Assembly (NCBI RefSeq): GCF_030812475.1
Contig: NZ_JAUSSR010000015.1
Location: 104,271-168,270, forward strand
Length of the DNA: 64,000 nt
Direction: 5' to 3'
Source: Pseudomonas lini
GTDB lineage: Bacteria; Pseudomonadota; Gammaproteobacteria; Pseudomonadales; Pseudomonadaceae
The translations under genes and the position numbers were made by a program. This document shows, one piece after another, positions 7,451 to 16,175 of this stretch. Each line of letters begins with the position of its first letter. Positions within the stretch are counted from its first letter, which is position 1. The notes under the pieces were generated by a model. That model saw only the letters and a program-made list of their open reading frames with translations. It had not been told where the DNA came from and did no database searches.

Positions 7451-9364
7451 ATGCACGACAACCATTTGAGTCGCCATGCCCAGCAGGTCTTGACCGTGAC
7501 TCAGGGCAAGTCCCACTTGCAGGGACCTGGCAGCGATCCCTCCATTGCCCGCTCCTGGCTGCGCTGTCTTGAGGACTACCACCTCGACCCGGCCCTGGCC
7601 ATGGCCCCGACGGTGCTGGAGCATGGACGCCTGCTGGAAAGTCGCGAACGCTTGCAGCAGGTGCTGCAGATTGCCGGCAACGAAATGTCCAGCCTCCATC
7701 AGCAGCTCTCCGGCGCTGGCCACGCGGTGCTGCTCACCGATGCCCGCGGGGTCATTCTCAACTGCGTCACCGCGCCGGCCGAGCGAAAGATTTTCGAACG
7801 CGCCGGGCTTTGGCTGGGCGCCGACTGGAGCGAAGCCTGTGAAGGCACCAATGGGATCGGCACTTGCCTGGTGGAGCGTCAGTCCCTGACCATCCACCAG
7901 GACGAACACTTTCGCGGTCGCCATACGGGTCTGACCTGCTCGGCAAGCCCGGTATTCGACCCTCATGGCGAACTGCTGGCGGTGCTCGACGTGTCCTCGG
8001 CGCGCCACGAAGTCTCGCGGCAGAGCCAGTTCCACACCATGGCGCTGGTCAACCTGTCGGCGAAAATGATCGAGAGCTGCTATTTCCTGCGGTATTTCGA
8101 CAATCAGTGGTTGCTGCGTTTTCACCTTCAGGCCGAATCGGTTGGCTTGTTCAGCGAAGGACTGCTGGCGTTCGATGGGGAAGGGCGCATCAGCGCAGTC
8201 AACCAGAGCGCGCTGAACCTGTTGGGGCATATCCGCGGTGGACTATTGGGCAAACCGGTCGAGGCGTTTTTCGATTGCTCGCTGGATGAACTGCTCGGTC
8301 GTGCGAGCGTCAATGCCAGCGCCAGTTGGCCGTTGCGCACCCGTGACGGGCGGAATCTGTTTGCCTTGCTGCGGGGGCAACCACGCAGCATTCCGGTGCC
8401 GCTGGTGCACAATCCGGCGGTGGCCGAGCGTCCCCGGCTGTCCGGGATCTGTCTGGGCGACACGGCGCTGCAGGACGATTTCCGCAAGTCCCTGCGAGTC
8501 TTCGAGCGTGACGTGCCATTGCTGATCAACGGCGAAACCGGCTCCGGCAAGGAGGCTTTCGCCAAGGCCGTGCACCACGCCAGTCAACGGGCCGAAAAAG
8601 CCTTCGTCGCGCTCAACTGCGCGGCCATTCCCGAAAGCCTGATCGAGAGCGAGTTGTTTGGCTATCGCGGCGGCAGTTTCACCGGGGCACGCAAGGAGGG
8701 CATGCGCGGCAAGTTGCAGCAGGCCGATGGCGGTACCTTGTTTCTCGATGAAATCGGCGACATGCCGCTGGCCTTGCAGACCCGTCTTTTGAGGGTGCTG
8801 GAAGATCGTCAGGTGGTACCGATTGGCGGTGAGCCGGAATCGGTCAACGTAAGAATCATCAGTGCCACTCACCGCAATCTGTTGGAACGGGTGCAGGACG
8901 GCAGCTTCCGCGAGGATCTGTATTACCGGCTCAACGGGCTGGAAGTGGCACTGCCGGCGTTGCGCGAGCGCAGTGATAAATCCCAGCTGCTCGATTTTTT
9001 GCTGGCCGAAGAGGCGGGTGGCGAAACGGTCATCATCGATGCGCCGGCACGGCAGGCGTTGTTGGGTTTTGCCTGGCCAGGGAATGTACGGCAGTTGCGC
9101 AATGTACTGCGTACGTTGGCGGCATTGTGTGACGGCGGGCGAATCGGCTTGGAAGATTTGCCTGCGATGATTCGCCAGGCTCTGCCGGCGCAGGTCACTG
9201 CCGTCGAAGCGCCATCCGGGCATCCGCTGGAAGATGCCGAGCGGCTGGCGCTGCTCAATGCGCTGGAGCAGACACGGTGGCATATGACCCACACGGCCGA
9301 ACAGTTGGGTGTGAGCCGCAATACCCTTTATAGAAAGCTGCGTAAACACGGTATTGCCCGCTAG
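7451..9364 (+). CDS. eatR: Sigma-54-dependent activator of ethanolamine catabolism (AcoR/EatR type)
   Basis: The 637-residue protein is a bacterial enhancer-binding protein. Order of parts: N-terminal segment, GAF-like domain with EGTNGIGTCL near residue 131, PAS-like segment near 230-300, AAA+ domain with Walker A GETGSGKE (361-368), sigma-54 loop GSFTGA (408-413, where GAFTGA is usual), Walker B GGTLFLDEIGD (428-438), and a C-terminal Fis-type helix-turn-helix (HTAEQLGVSRNTLYRKLRKH). ATG 7451 has GGGGAG about 10 to 11 bases upstream. It is divergent from exaC and, by analogy with PA4021, should activate the ethanolamine genes when ethanolamine or a related signal is sensed by the GAF region. 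Confidence 0.92.
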   Translation: MHDNHLSRHAQQVLTVTQGKSHLQGPGSDPSIARSWLRCLEDYHLDPALAMAPTVLEHGRLLESRERLQQVLQIAGNEMSSLHQQLSGAGHAVLLTDARGVILNCVTAPAERKIFERAGLWLGADWSEACEGTNGIGTCLVERQSLTIHQDEHFRGRHTGLTCSASPVFDPHGELLAVLDVSSARHEVSRQSQFHTMALVNLSAKMIESCYFLRYFDNQWLLRFHLQAESVGLFSEGLLAFDGEGRISAVNQSALNLLGHIRGGLLGKPVEAFFDCSLDELLGRASVNASASWPLRTRDGRNLFALLRGQPRSIPVPLVHNPAVAERPRLSGICLGDTALQDDFRKSLRVFERDVPLLINGETGSGKEAFAKAVHHASQRAEKAFVALNCAAIPESLIESELFGYRGGSFTGARKEGMRGKLQQADGGTLFLDEIGDMPLALQTRLLRVLEDRQVVPIGGEPESVNVRIISATHRNLLERVQDGSFREDLYYRLNGLEVALPALRERSDKSQLLDFLLAEEAGGETVIIDAPARQALLGFAWPGNVRQLRNVLRTLAALCDGGRIGLEDLPAMIRQALPAQVTAVEAPSGHPLEDAERLALLNALEQTRWHMTHTAEQLGVSRNTLYRKLRKHGIAR

Positions 9365-9376
9365 GCCACGCCGCCC

Positions 9377-9468
9377 CTGTAGGAGCGAGGCTTGCCCGCG
9401 AAGAACGATAACGCGGTCCATCCGTTAAACCGCGTAATGGCCTTCGCGGGCAAGCCTCGCTCCTACAG
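9377..9468. repeat. REP pair with 27-base perfect arms
   Basis: Arms 9377-9403 and 9442-9468 are exact reverse complements (27 bases, GTAGGAGCGAGGCTTGCCCG type) around a 38-base spacer. It lies just past the eatR stop and before mpl. A transcript would fold into a long hairpin, so it may also act as a transcript end or stabiliser. Confidence 0.9.
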
Positions 9469-9546
9469 AGACGGCGGATGTTCAAACACTGAGTGCGAAT
9501 TTCCCCTGCCTGGGCTAACCTGCGGCCATGTTTTACGAGGTCGACT

Positions 9547-10896
9547 ATGCACATTCATATTCTTGGTATCTGCGGCACTTTCATGGGTTCGATGGCAGTT
9601 CTGGCCAAAGAGCTGGGCCATCACGTGACGGGCTCCGATGCCAACGTCTATCCGCCGATGAGCACCCAGCTGGAGGCGCAGGGCATTGAGTTGACCCAAG
9701 GCTACGACCCGGCGCAGCTTGATCCGGCACCGGACCTGGTGGTGGTCGGCAACGCCATGTCCCGGGGCAACCCGGCCGTCGAATACGTGCTGAACAAAGG
9801 CCTGCCCTACGTTTCCGGCCCGCAATGGCTGGCGGATCACGTTTTGCAAGGCCGCTGGGTGCTGGCCGTTGCCGGTACCCACGGCAAGACCACCACCAGC
9901 AGCATGCTCGCCTGGGTGCTGGAACATGCGGGCATGAGCCCGGGCTTCCTGATCGGTGGCGTGCCGCAGAACTTTTCGGTGTCGGCGCGCCTGGGCGACA
10001 CACCCTTCTTCGTCATCGAAGCCGACGAATATGACAGCGCTTTCTTCGATAAACGCTCCAAGTTCGTGCATTACCGCCCGCGCACCGCGATCCTGAACAA
10101 CCTTGAGTACGATCACGCCGATATCTTCCCCGATCTGCCAGCCATCGAGCGGCAGTTCCACCATCTGGTGCGGACGATTCCGAGTGAAGGCCTGGTGATT
10201 CATCCAACCACCGAGCCTGCCTTGCAGCGCGTCATTGAAATGGGCTGCTGGACGCCAGTGCAAACCACCGGCGCTGGTGGTCAGTGGCAGGTCAAGTTGC
10301 TGAGCGAAGACGGTTCGGCATTCGAAGTGATGTTCGAAGGCGAAACCCAAGGCGTCGTCGAGTGGGACATGACCGGCCAGCACAACGTTGCCAACGCCCT
10401 GGCCACTTTGGCTGCGGCACGTCACGTCGGCGTCGTGCCGTCCATGGGCATCGCCGCGCTGAGTGCCTTCAAAAGCGTGAAGCGCCGGATGGAGGTTGTC
10501 GCGCAAGTCCGTGGCATCACCATTTACGACGACTTCGCCCACCATCCGACCGCCATTGCCACCACCCTCGACGGCCTGCGCAAGCGCATCGGCGACGCAC
10601 CGTTGATCGCGATCATCGAGCCGCGCTCCAACTCGATGAAGCTCGGCGCTCACCGTGATGGCTTGCCGGAAAGCGTGGTCGATGCCGATCAGGTGATCTG
10701 GTACGCGCCCGCCAACCTCGGCTGGGACCTGGGCGCAACCGCCGCGTTGTGCACGGTGCCGTCGATCGTCAGCGATTCGCTGGAAGGGATCATCGAACGC
10801 GTGAAGAGCCAGGCCCAGCCCGGCACCCACGTGGTGATCATGAGCAACGGCGGCTTCGGCGGACTGCACGGCAAACTCGCCGAGGCGCTGCAATGA
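9547..10896 (+). CDS. mpl: UDP-MurNAc:L-Ala-gamma-D-Glu-meso-DAP ligase (murein peptide ligase)
   Basis: The 449-residue cytosolic Mur ligase reattaches the recycled tripeptide L-Ala-gamma-D-Glu-mDAP to UDP-MurNAc. The N-terminal Rossmann segment HIHILGICGTFMGSMAVLA, the P-loop AGTHGKTTTSSMLAW, the Mg-binding EADEYDSAFFD and the DDFAHHPTAI loop are typical of Mpl rather than MurC. ATG 9547 has ACGAGGT upstream and fits the family start. The stop overlaps the ubiX start (ATGA), so the two genes are coupled. The gene order mpl-ubiX is the one found in P. aeruginosa (PA4020-PA4019). Confidence 0.97.
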   Translation: MHIHILGICGTFMGSMAVLAKELGHHVTGSDANVYPPMSTQLEAQGIELTQGYDPAQLDPAPDLVVVGNAMSRGNPAVEYVLNKGLPYVSGPQWLADHVLQGRWVLAVAGTHGKTTTSSMLAWVLEHAGMSPGFLIGGVPQNFSVSARLGDTPFFVIEADEYDSAFFDKRSKFVHYRPRTAILNNLEYDHADIFPDLPAIERQFHHLVRTIPSEGLVIHPTTEPALQRVIEMGCWTPVQTTGAGGQWQVKLLSEDGSAFEVMFEGETQGVVEWDMTGQHNVANALATLAAARHVGVVPSMGIAALSAFKSVKRRMEVVAQVRGITIYDDFAHHPTAIATTLDGLRKRIGDAPLIAIIEPRSNSMKLGAHRDGLPESVVDADQVIWYAPANLGWDLGATAALCTVPSIVSDSLEGIIERVKSQAQPGTHVVIMSNGGFGGLHGKLAEALQ

Positions 10897-11525
10897 ACAA
10901 TGGTCCGGAACGCATCACGCTGGCGATAACCGGCGCTTCGGGCGCCCAGTATGGTTTACGCCTGCTGGATTGCCTGATTCGCGAGGACCGCGAGGTGCAC
11001 TTCCTGATCTCCAAGGCGGCGCAATTGGTGATGGCCACCGAGACCGACGTCACGTTGCCCCCCAAGACGCAAATGATGCAAGCCTTCCTCACCGAATACA
11101 CCGGTGCGGCCGCCGGGCAGATTCGCGTGTACGGCAAGGAAGACTGGATGTCGCCGGTGGCCTCGGGCTCCGGCGCGCCTGCGGCGATGGTGGTGGTGCC
11201 GTGCTCCACCGGGACCTTGTCGGCCATTGCGACGGGGGCCTGCAATAACCTGATCGAGCGTGCCGCCGACGTCACTTTGAAGGAGCGTCGCCAGTTGATC
11301 CTGGTACCGCGCGAGGCGCCGTATTCGAGCATTCATCTGGAGCACATGCTCAAGTTGTCGAACATGGGCGTGACGATTTTGCCGGCGTCGCCCGGCTTCT
11401 ATCATCAGCCGCAAACGATCGATGACTTGATCGACTTCGTCGTGGCGCGAATTCTCAATCTGCTGAACATTCCCCAGGACATGCTGCCGCGTTGGGGCGA
11501 GCACCATCTGAGCAGCGATGAATAA
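10893..11525 (+). CDS. ubiX: Flavin prenyltransferase UbiX
   Basis: The 210-residue flavoprotein makes prenylated FMN, the cofactor of UbiD decarboxylase in ubiquinone synthesis. The FMN-binding LAITGASGAQYGLRLLD near the N-terminus, the VVVPCSTGTLSAIATGACNNLIERAADV central region and LVPREAPYSSIHLEHM are diagnostic. ATG 10893 overlaps the mpl stop by four bases and is the only start giving the family N-terminus. The 3' end overlaps the following lipoprotein gene by 8 bases. Confidence 0.97.
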   Translation: MNNGPERITLAITGASGAQYGLRLLDCLIREDREVHFLISKAAQLVMATETDVTLPPKTQMMQAFLTEYTGAAAGQIRVYGKEDWMSPVASGSGAPAAMVVVPCSTGTLSAIATGACNNLIERAADVTLKERRQLILVPREAPYSSIHLEHMLKLSNMGVTILPASPGFYHQPQTIDDLIDFVVARILNLLNIPQDMLPRWGEHHLSSDE

Positions 11526-11802
11526 GCTGCTGGTGATTGTGCTGGCGTCGCAGCTGACGGCTTGCGCCACCGCCCGCACGCTCGATGCCGCCAAGCCGGG
11601 GGCACCGGTGGTGTACTCGGGAACTCGACTGGATTTGTATGCCATGAATGGCGGTTGCTGCGCCATGGACCGCTTCGGCGCAGAAGCACCGGCCTACCCG
11701 GGCGTCGACCTGCCGGCCAGCGCCTTGCTTGACACATTGTTGTTGCCGCTGTCAGTGCTGACCGTGATTGGGGTCAGTTTTCAGGCGACTGGCGGGTTGT
11801 AG
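11518..11802 (+). CDS. YceK/YidQ-type small lipoprotein
   Basis: The 94-residue product has a short signal peptide ending in a lipobox (LTAC, Cys 16), so it should be a lipid-anchored envelope protein. The body (GAPVVYSGTRLDLYAMNGG, then DLPASALLDTLLLPLSVLTV) resembles the YceK/YidQ family, whose function is unknown. It starts 8 bases inside ubiX and is the third gene of the mpl operon. Nothing in the sequence suggests an enzymatic role. Confidence 0.8.
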   Translation: MNKLLVIVLASQLTACATARTLDAAKPGAPVVYSGTRLDLYAMNGGCCAMDRFGAEAPAYPGVDLPASALLDTLLLPLSVLTVIGVSFQATGGL

Positions 11803-11828
11803 CGTTCGGCGCTGGATCGGCGTCGCAC

Positions 11829-11915
11829 CCTTCGCGAGCAAGCCCGCTCCCACATTTTTGACCGAGTTGTCCGGACGAACGCGATCAAATGTGGGAGCGG
11901 GCTTGCTCGCGAAGG
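11829..11915. repeat. REP pair with 29-base perfect arms
   Basis: Arms 11829-11857 and 11887-11915 are exact reverse complements of 29 bases (ttcgcgagcaagcccgctcccacattt type) around a 29-base spacer. The pair lies between the convergent lipoprotein gene and the NAD(P)-binding protein gene and could act as a bidirectional transcript end. Confidence 0.9.
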
Positions 11916-11937
11916 CGTCCTCTGAAACGCCGCAAAA

Positions 11938-12579
11938 TTACTTGCCTAGCTTGCGCAACTCATCCGACTCGACAATCCGCACCCCATCCTGCTCTTCCAG
12001 TGCCAGTCGCCACATGGCGCGTGCCAGCTGGCAGGCTTCGATGCCGCGATACTTGCCCGGGATCAAGCGGGACAACGGGCCGACGAATTGCTCGGCCATA
12101 CGCGGTTCAAGACGTTCGCCCAGCAGCAACGAAGGTCGGCAAATGGTCAGTTGCGGCCAGTCCTGCGCACGCAACGCGTATTCCATCTCGCCTTTGACCT
12201 TGTTGTAGAAAATCGGAGATCTGCGATCGGCCCCCAAGGCACTGATCACGATCAGGTGCCGTGCGCCCATCTCCCGTGCACGTTTGGCGAACGCCACCAC
12301 CATGTCCAGGTCCACCGCGCGAAACGCCTGTTCCGAGCCGGCCTGCTTGATCGTGGTGCCGAGGCAGCAGTAGGCGATGTCGACGCGACCCTGCAATTGC
12401 GGCAGAAACATTTCAGGGTCGCCGACCGGATTTTCCAGATGAGGGTGCTCGGCCAGGGGCCGGCGCGATGGCGCCAATACCCGCGTAATCGTTGGCTCAT
12501 TGAGCAGACGGTCGAGTAGATGTTCACCGGTCAAACCGGTAGCTCCGGCAAGCAATACATGCTGAGGCGTCAAGTACAT
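11938..12579 (-). CDS. NAD(P)H-binding atypical SDR (TIP30/YwnB-like)
   Basis: The 213-residue protein begins with a Rossmann fold, LLAGATGLTGEHLLDRLL, and has the downstream DIAYCCLGTTIKQAGS and HLIVISALGADRRSPIFYNKVKGEMEYAL segments of the oxidoreductase/HTATIP2-like group. The YxxxK motif is present in YNKVKGEMEY form. It probably binds NADPH; the substrate is unknown. ATG 12579 has AAGGGGG upstream. It is 27 bases downstream of the MORN/C13 lipoprotein gene on the same strand, so they may form an operon. From memory, PA4017 sits at the same place. Confidence 0.85.
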   Translation of the reverse strand: MYLTPQHVLLAGATGLTGEHLLDRLLNEPTITRVLAPSRRPLAEHPHLENPVGDPEMFLPQLQGRVDIAYCCLGTTIKQAGSEQAFRAVDLDMVVAFAKRAREMGARHLIVISALGADRRSPIFYNKVKGEMEYALRAQDWPQLTICRPSLLLGERLEPRMAEQFVGPLSRLIPGKYRGIEACQLARAMWRLALEEQDGVRIVESDELRKLGK

Positions 12580-12606
12580 AGTGTTTCCCCCTTGATACTA
12601 TTCAGC

Positions 12607-14325
12607 TTAGTTGTTCTTTGCATCCTTGCTGGGGATAGAGGCACTTTGCAATGCCTTTCGTGCTTGCTGTTTGCGCAGCAGTTGCCAGTGGGAGAGTACG
12701 GTTTTCGGCGCCCATATCTGCGGTTCGGAGGCTTCGAAGCTGTCGGCCAGTTCGCGCTCGGCCACGGTGGCGCTGGCCAGTTTGAAGGCGTGTTCCAGGT
12801 CGTCGGTCTGGTTCAGCGCCTGAGCGAACAAGGCATCGCCAAAGTAAGTGAAGTTGGCTTGTTCTGAGCAGCCGAAGGACACCCGATCGGCCCGCGAGGC
12901 CGTCATGATCAGGGTGCGTTCGTCTTTCAGGGCCGGGATGAAGCCACCGGAGTAGCAGGCCGAAATCACGATGATCTTGTCGCGATTTTTCAGCGGTGCC
13001 AGGACGGCCGCGAGTTCGTCGGCCGGCAGATCGGACAGTTCCATGCGCGGCTGGTCGAGCACCAGCTCATGTTCGCTGGTGCCGTGGCTGGTCAGGTAAA
13101 GGAAGATCAGATCTTCCGGGCCGCTGCGCTCGGCCAGCGTCAGGGCGGCGCGGCGCAGGTTTTCCCTGGTGGCCATCGGCCGGTCGGCAAGGTGGTCGCG
13201 ATGGTTGACCAGGCGGATCTGGCCGAAGGCGCCGAAGCGGCTGGTGAGCATGTTGCTGACGTAATCGGACTCGCGCAGGAACACGCTTTGCTTGCCGTCA
13301 CCGCCGAGGGTCAGGGTGTACAGCTCGATCGCCGGGGTCGAGGCCGGTACGTTGGCCAGTGCGTCGGCGAGCAGGCGGCCCTGGGCCAGCAAGCCCAGCT
13401 CGAGCGGGTCGGGCAGTAACTTGCCATCCGCATCGCGCACGCGCTGGCCGTTGACCCAGGTCCCGCTCTGCACCGTGCCATCGGTCAGTACCAGCGTGCC
13501 GTGACCGTTGTAGTTATCGACGTCGAACTGGCCGATGTAGAAGCTGCCATCGGGCAGGTTCAATCGGCCCTGGCCGGTAAAGCGCCAGTCGTTGAACTGA
13601 CCGATATAATGGCTGCCATCGGCGCCGATCATCTCGCCCTTGCCATTGAGCGAGCCTTCCTTGAACAGGCCGAGCCAGACATCGCCGTCGGCGTTCTCGT
13701 AACGGCCCTTGCCGTGCAGTTGATTGTTCTTGAAACCGCCGACGTAGATGTCGCCATCGGCGCTGTTGAATGTTCCGTTGCCTTCCAGTTGACCGTCGAC
13801 GAAATGACCGGTGAACTGATTACCGCTGGCGTCGCCACGCTGGCCTTCACCATTGGGTTTGCCATGGGCGAACTGGCCCTGGTACGAGCTGCCGTCTTCG
13901 AGTTCGAGACGCCCGAGCCCCGAGTATTGATCGGCTTTGAATTCCCCGCGATAGGTCATGCCGTTTTCTTTGAGGGTGCCTTCGCCGTCCCGTCGGCCGG
14001 CCTTGAAGCCGCCGGTATAGCTGCTGCCAATGGTGCTCAACTGACCCTTGCCGTCGAACAGCCCTTGATTGAAGGACCCGCGATAGCCTTCGCCGTTACT
14101 GCCGTGCCATTCGCCTTCGCCATGCCATTGGCCCTGGTCGAAACCGCCGGCATACCAGCTGCCGTTCGGATAGTCGACGCGGCCCTGGCCTTGCAGCAAG
14201 CCATTGACCAGATCGCCGCGATACCGACCGCCGTCCGGCAGGCGGGCGTCGGGAGGCAACAGTGATTCGCCATCGCCGCAAGCGGTGAGCAACAGGGTCA
14301 AGGCAAGGAGTGCTAGTGGGCGCAT
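12607..14325 (-). CDS. Lipoprotein with MORN repeats and a C13/caspase-like peptidase domain
   Basis: The 572-residue product starts with a lipoprotein signal peptide (LLLTAC, Cys 16). From about residue 34 to 293 I count eleven MORN repeats of the YxGxFxxGxxxGxG pattern plus a degenerate twelfth. Residues about 333-535 form a legumain/caspase-like C13 domain: the catalytic dyad appears as His414 in YLTSHGTSEHE and Cys457 in IIVISACYSGGF. It should be an envelope-anchored cysteine peptidase presented on a long beta-hairpin stalk. ATG 14325 is chosen because it gives the lipobox; an upstream in-frame start would bury it. Substrate is unknown. Confidence 0.88.
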   Translation of the reverse strand: MRPLALLALTLLLTACGDGESLLPPDARLPDGGRYRGDLVNGLLQGQGRVDYPNGSWYAGGFDQGQWHGEGEWHGSNGEGYRGSFNQGLFDGKGQLSTIGSSYTGGFKAGRRDGEGTLKENGMTYRGEFKADQYSGLGRLELEDGSSYQGQFAHGKPNGEGQRGDASGNQFTGHFVDGQLEGNGTFNSADGDIYVGGFKNNQLHGKGRYENADGDVWLGLFKEGSLNGKGEMIGADGSHYIGQFNDWRFTGQGRLNLPDGSFYIGQFDVDNYNGHGTLVLTDGTVQSGTWVNGQRVRDADGKLLPDPLELGLLAQGRLLADALANVPASTPAIELYTLTLGGDGKQSVFLRESDYVSNMLTSRFGAFGQIRLVNHRDHLADRPMATRENLRRAALTLAERSGPEDLIFLYLTSHGTSEHELVLDQPRMELSDLPADELAAVLAPLKNRDKIIVISACYSGGFIPALKDERTLIMTASRADRVSFGCSEQANFTYFGDALFAQALNQTDDLEHAFKLASATVAERELADSFEASEPQIWAPKTVLSHWQLLRKQQARKALQSASIPSKDAKNN

Positions 14326-14437
14326 AGCGGGATCCGGGCAATTAGGCGACCGAGTATGCCGCAGCTCTGTGCCCTTATATAGCCGGGAGAAAGCAGAGGG
14401 CGCGAAACAGCCTGAGCTGCTTCGCTTTCGAGATGGT

Positions 14438-14893
14438 TTACACGAAGCAGAGGGACAGGGGTTCGGCGACATACGCCGGCTTTTCCGAGCCTTCGATTTC
14501 CAGGGTGGCGGTGGCCTTGAGCAGCCATTGGCCGGGTTTTTTCTCTGTGACTTCGGTCAGATCGACCTTGAGTCGCACTTTCGAGTCGACCTTGACCGGT
14601 TGAATGAAACGCACGCTGTCGAGGCCGTAATTGACCACCATCTTCAAGCCTTCAGGCATGACGAGGATGTCCTCCATCAGTTTTGGGATCAACGACAGCG
14701 ACAGGAATCCGTGTGCAATGGTGCTGCCAAATGGCGTTAGCGCGGCTTTGACCGGGTCGACATGGATGAACTGATAGTCCCCCGTGGCTTCGGCGAACAG
14801 GTTGATGCGGGCCTGATCGATAGTGAGCCATTCGGAACGTCCGAGTTCCTTGCCGACATAATCTTTGAGCTCTGCAACGGGAACATAGGGCAT
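14438..14893 (-). CDS. phaJ4: MaoC-type (R)-specific enoyl-CoA hydratase
   Basis: The 151-residue single hot-dog-fold protein hydrates trans-2-enoyl-CoA to (R)-3-hydroxyacyl-CoA, linking beta-oxidation to polyhydroxyalkanoate synthesis. The hydratase 2 signature is visible: ATGDYQFIHVDPVKAA with the catalytic Asp and His, followed by FGSTIAHGFLSLSLIPKLM. ATG 14893 has AAGGAG upstream. By gene position (mpl-ubiX...phaJ4-lrgAB) it corresponds to P. aeruginosa PA4015, described as PhaJ4; the symbol rests on that synteny. Transcription is leftward and divergent from lrgA. Confidence 0.85.
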   Translation of the reverse strand: MPYVPVAELKDYVGKELGRSEWLTIDQARINLFAEATGDYQFIHVDPVKAALTPFGSTIAHGFLSLSLIPKLMEDILVMPEGLKMVVNYGLDSVRFIQPVKVDSKVRLKVDLTEVTEKKPGQWLLKATATLEIEGSEKPAYVAEPLSLCFV

Positions 14894-15013
14894 TGAGACT
14901 CTCCTTGGGTTCATCGGTTTTATAGTTTTGAGGTGGGGGGATTTGACCTCCCGGATTACCACTTTAGATCAACATGGCAAATGGCTCCGGTCAACTGTCC
15001 ATGCTATCTGCGA

Positions 15014-15045
15014 ATGCCGATCCATAGCGTCGGCATGCTTATAAT
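15014..15045 (+). promoter_or_regulatory. Candidate lrgAB promoter with overlapping dyad
   Basis: A consensus -10 box TATAAT (15040-15045) lies 45 bases before the lrgA start. Just upstream is a perfect 7-base inverted repeat, ATGCCGA (15014-15020) and TCGGCAT (15030-15036), which covers the -35 to -10 spacer. No good -35 box is seen at the right distance, which would suit a promoter needing an activator. The regulator is unknown. Confidence 0.5.
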
Positions 15046-15089
15046 GTCGACCCGCCACTGCGGGCGACGGGTTTTGCGGGAGATGAAGG

Positions 15090-15452
15090 ATGTTGTTACG
15101 TGGCCTGACCTGGCTGGTGCTGTTCCAATTGCTCGGCACCGCCATCAACCATTTGTTTGTGCCGGTGCTACCGGGGCCGATCATCGGCCTGCTGCTGTTG
15201 CTGGTGTTTTTGATCAGCCGGGGCCAGGTGGGTGAGCCGCTGAACCTGGCGGCCAGCAGCCTGCTGCGTTACCTGCCGTTGCTGTTGGTGCCGCCAGCCG
15301 TGGGCGTGATGGTGTACGCCGCCGATATCGCGGCGGATTTCTGGGCTATCGTCGGCGCGCTGGTGTTGTCGCTGGTGCTGTCCCTGGCGTTCGCCGGTGT
15401 CTTGATGCAGCGCATGATCAAGCGTCACGCGCCTCACGAGGACGACCAATGA
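15090..15452 (+). CDS. lrgA: Holin-like protein CidA/LrgA
   Basis: The 120-residue integral membrane protein has four hydrophobic spans and the family start LTWLVLFQLLGTAINHLF followed by VPVLPGPIIGLLLLLVFL. CidA/LrgA proteins act like holins and, with LrgB, affect murein hydrolase activity, cell lysis and, in some species, pyruvate uptake. ATG 15090 has GGGAGATGAAGG directly upstream. Its stop overlaps the lrgB ATG. The charged C-terminal tail is RMIKRHAPHEDDQ. Confidence 0.9.
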   Translation: MLLRGLTWLVLFQLLGTAINHLFVPVLPGPIIGLLLLLVFLISRGQVGEPLNLAASSLLRYLPLLLVPPAVGVMVYAADIAADFWAIVGALVLSLVLSLAFAGVLMQRMIKRHAPHEDDQ

Positions 15453-16165
15453 TCTTCGACTGGCACGGGGCCTGGGCGTCGGTGATTCATCATCCATTGT
15501 TCGGCATTGGCGTCACCCTGGGCGCCTATCAATTGGTGCTGGCGGCGTTCGAGAAAACCCGCTGGATCTTTCTGCAACCGGTGCTGGTGTCCATGTTGCT
15601 GGTGATCGGCGTGTTGGTGGGGTGCGGCTTGACCTACGCTGAATACCGCAAGAGCACCGAGATTCTCAGCATCCTGCTCGGCCCGGCAACGGTCGCGCTG
15701 GCGGTGCCGCTTTACCTCAACCTGCGGCGGATTCGTCAGTTGTTCTGGCCGATATTTACTACGCTGGTGATAGGCGGCGTGGTTGCCACGGGCATGGGCG
15801 TACTGCTGGGCTGGTGGTTTGGCGCCGAACACATGATCCTGATGACCATGGCACCGAAGTCGGTGACGTCGCCGATCGCCATGCTGGTGGCCGAGCAGAT
15901 CGGTGGCGTCGCGGCGCTGGCGGCGGTGTTCGTGTTGATCACCGGGGTGATCGGGGCGATCTTCGGGCCGAGTCTTTTGACCAGGCTTGGTGTCCATAGT
16001 CCAGAAGCCCGCGGCATGGCCCTGGGCATGACCGCCCACGCGGTTGGCACGGCGGTGGCGATGCAGGAAAGTGAAGAGTGCGGCGCCTTCGCGGCGCTGG
16101 CGATGAGTCTGATGGGTGTGGCCACGGCGGTGTTCCTGCCGTTGGCGGTGTCGATGGTGGTGTAA
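15449..16165 (+). CDS. lrgB: LrgB/CidB family membrane protein
   Basis: The 238-residue partner of LrgA has about seven hydrophobic spans and the conserved MAPKSVTSPIAMLVAEQIGG and ARGMALGMTAHAVGTAVA motifs of the LrgB family. It starts by an ATGA overlap with lrgA, so both are made together. The pair lies a few bases upstream of a LON-domain gene, giving a compact three-gene unit with the order known from PA4014-PA4012. Confidence 0.94.
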   Translation: MIFDWHGAWASVIHHPLFGIGVTLGAYQLVLAAFEKTRWIFLQPVLVSMLLVIGVLVGCGLTYAEYRKSTEILSILLGPATVALAVPLYLNLRRIRQLFWPIFTTLVIGGVVATGMGVLLGWWFGAEHMILMTMAPKSVTSPIAMLVAEQIGGVAALAAVFVLITGVIGAIFGPSLLTRLGVHSPEARGMALGMTAHAVGTAVAMQESEECGAFAALAMSLMGVATAVFLPLAVSMVV

Positions 16166-16175
16166 GGAAAAATTT

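Noticed and set aside
5692..7572. Open frame of 626 codons antisense to exaC
   Set aside because: It is the complement of a clear ALDH gene in high-GC DNA, with low-complexity His/Gly/Asp-rich translation and no ribosome site.
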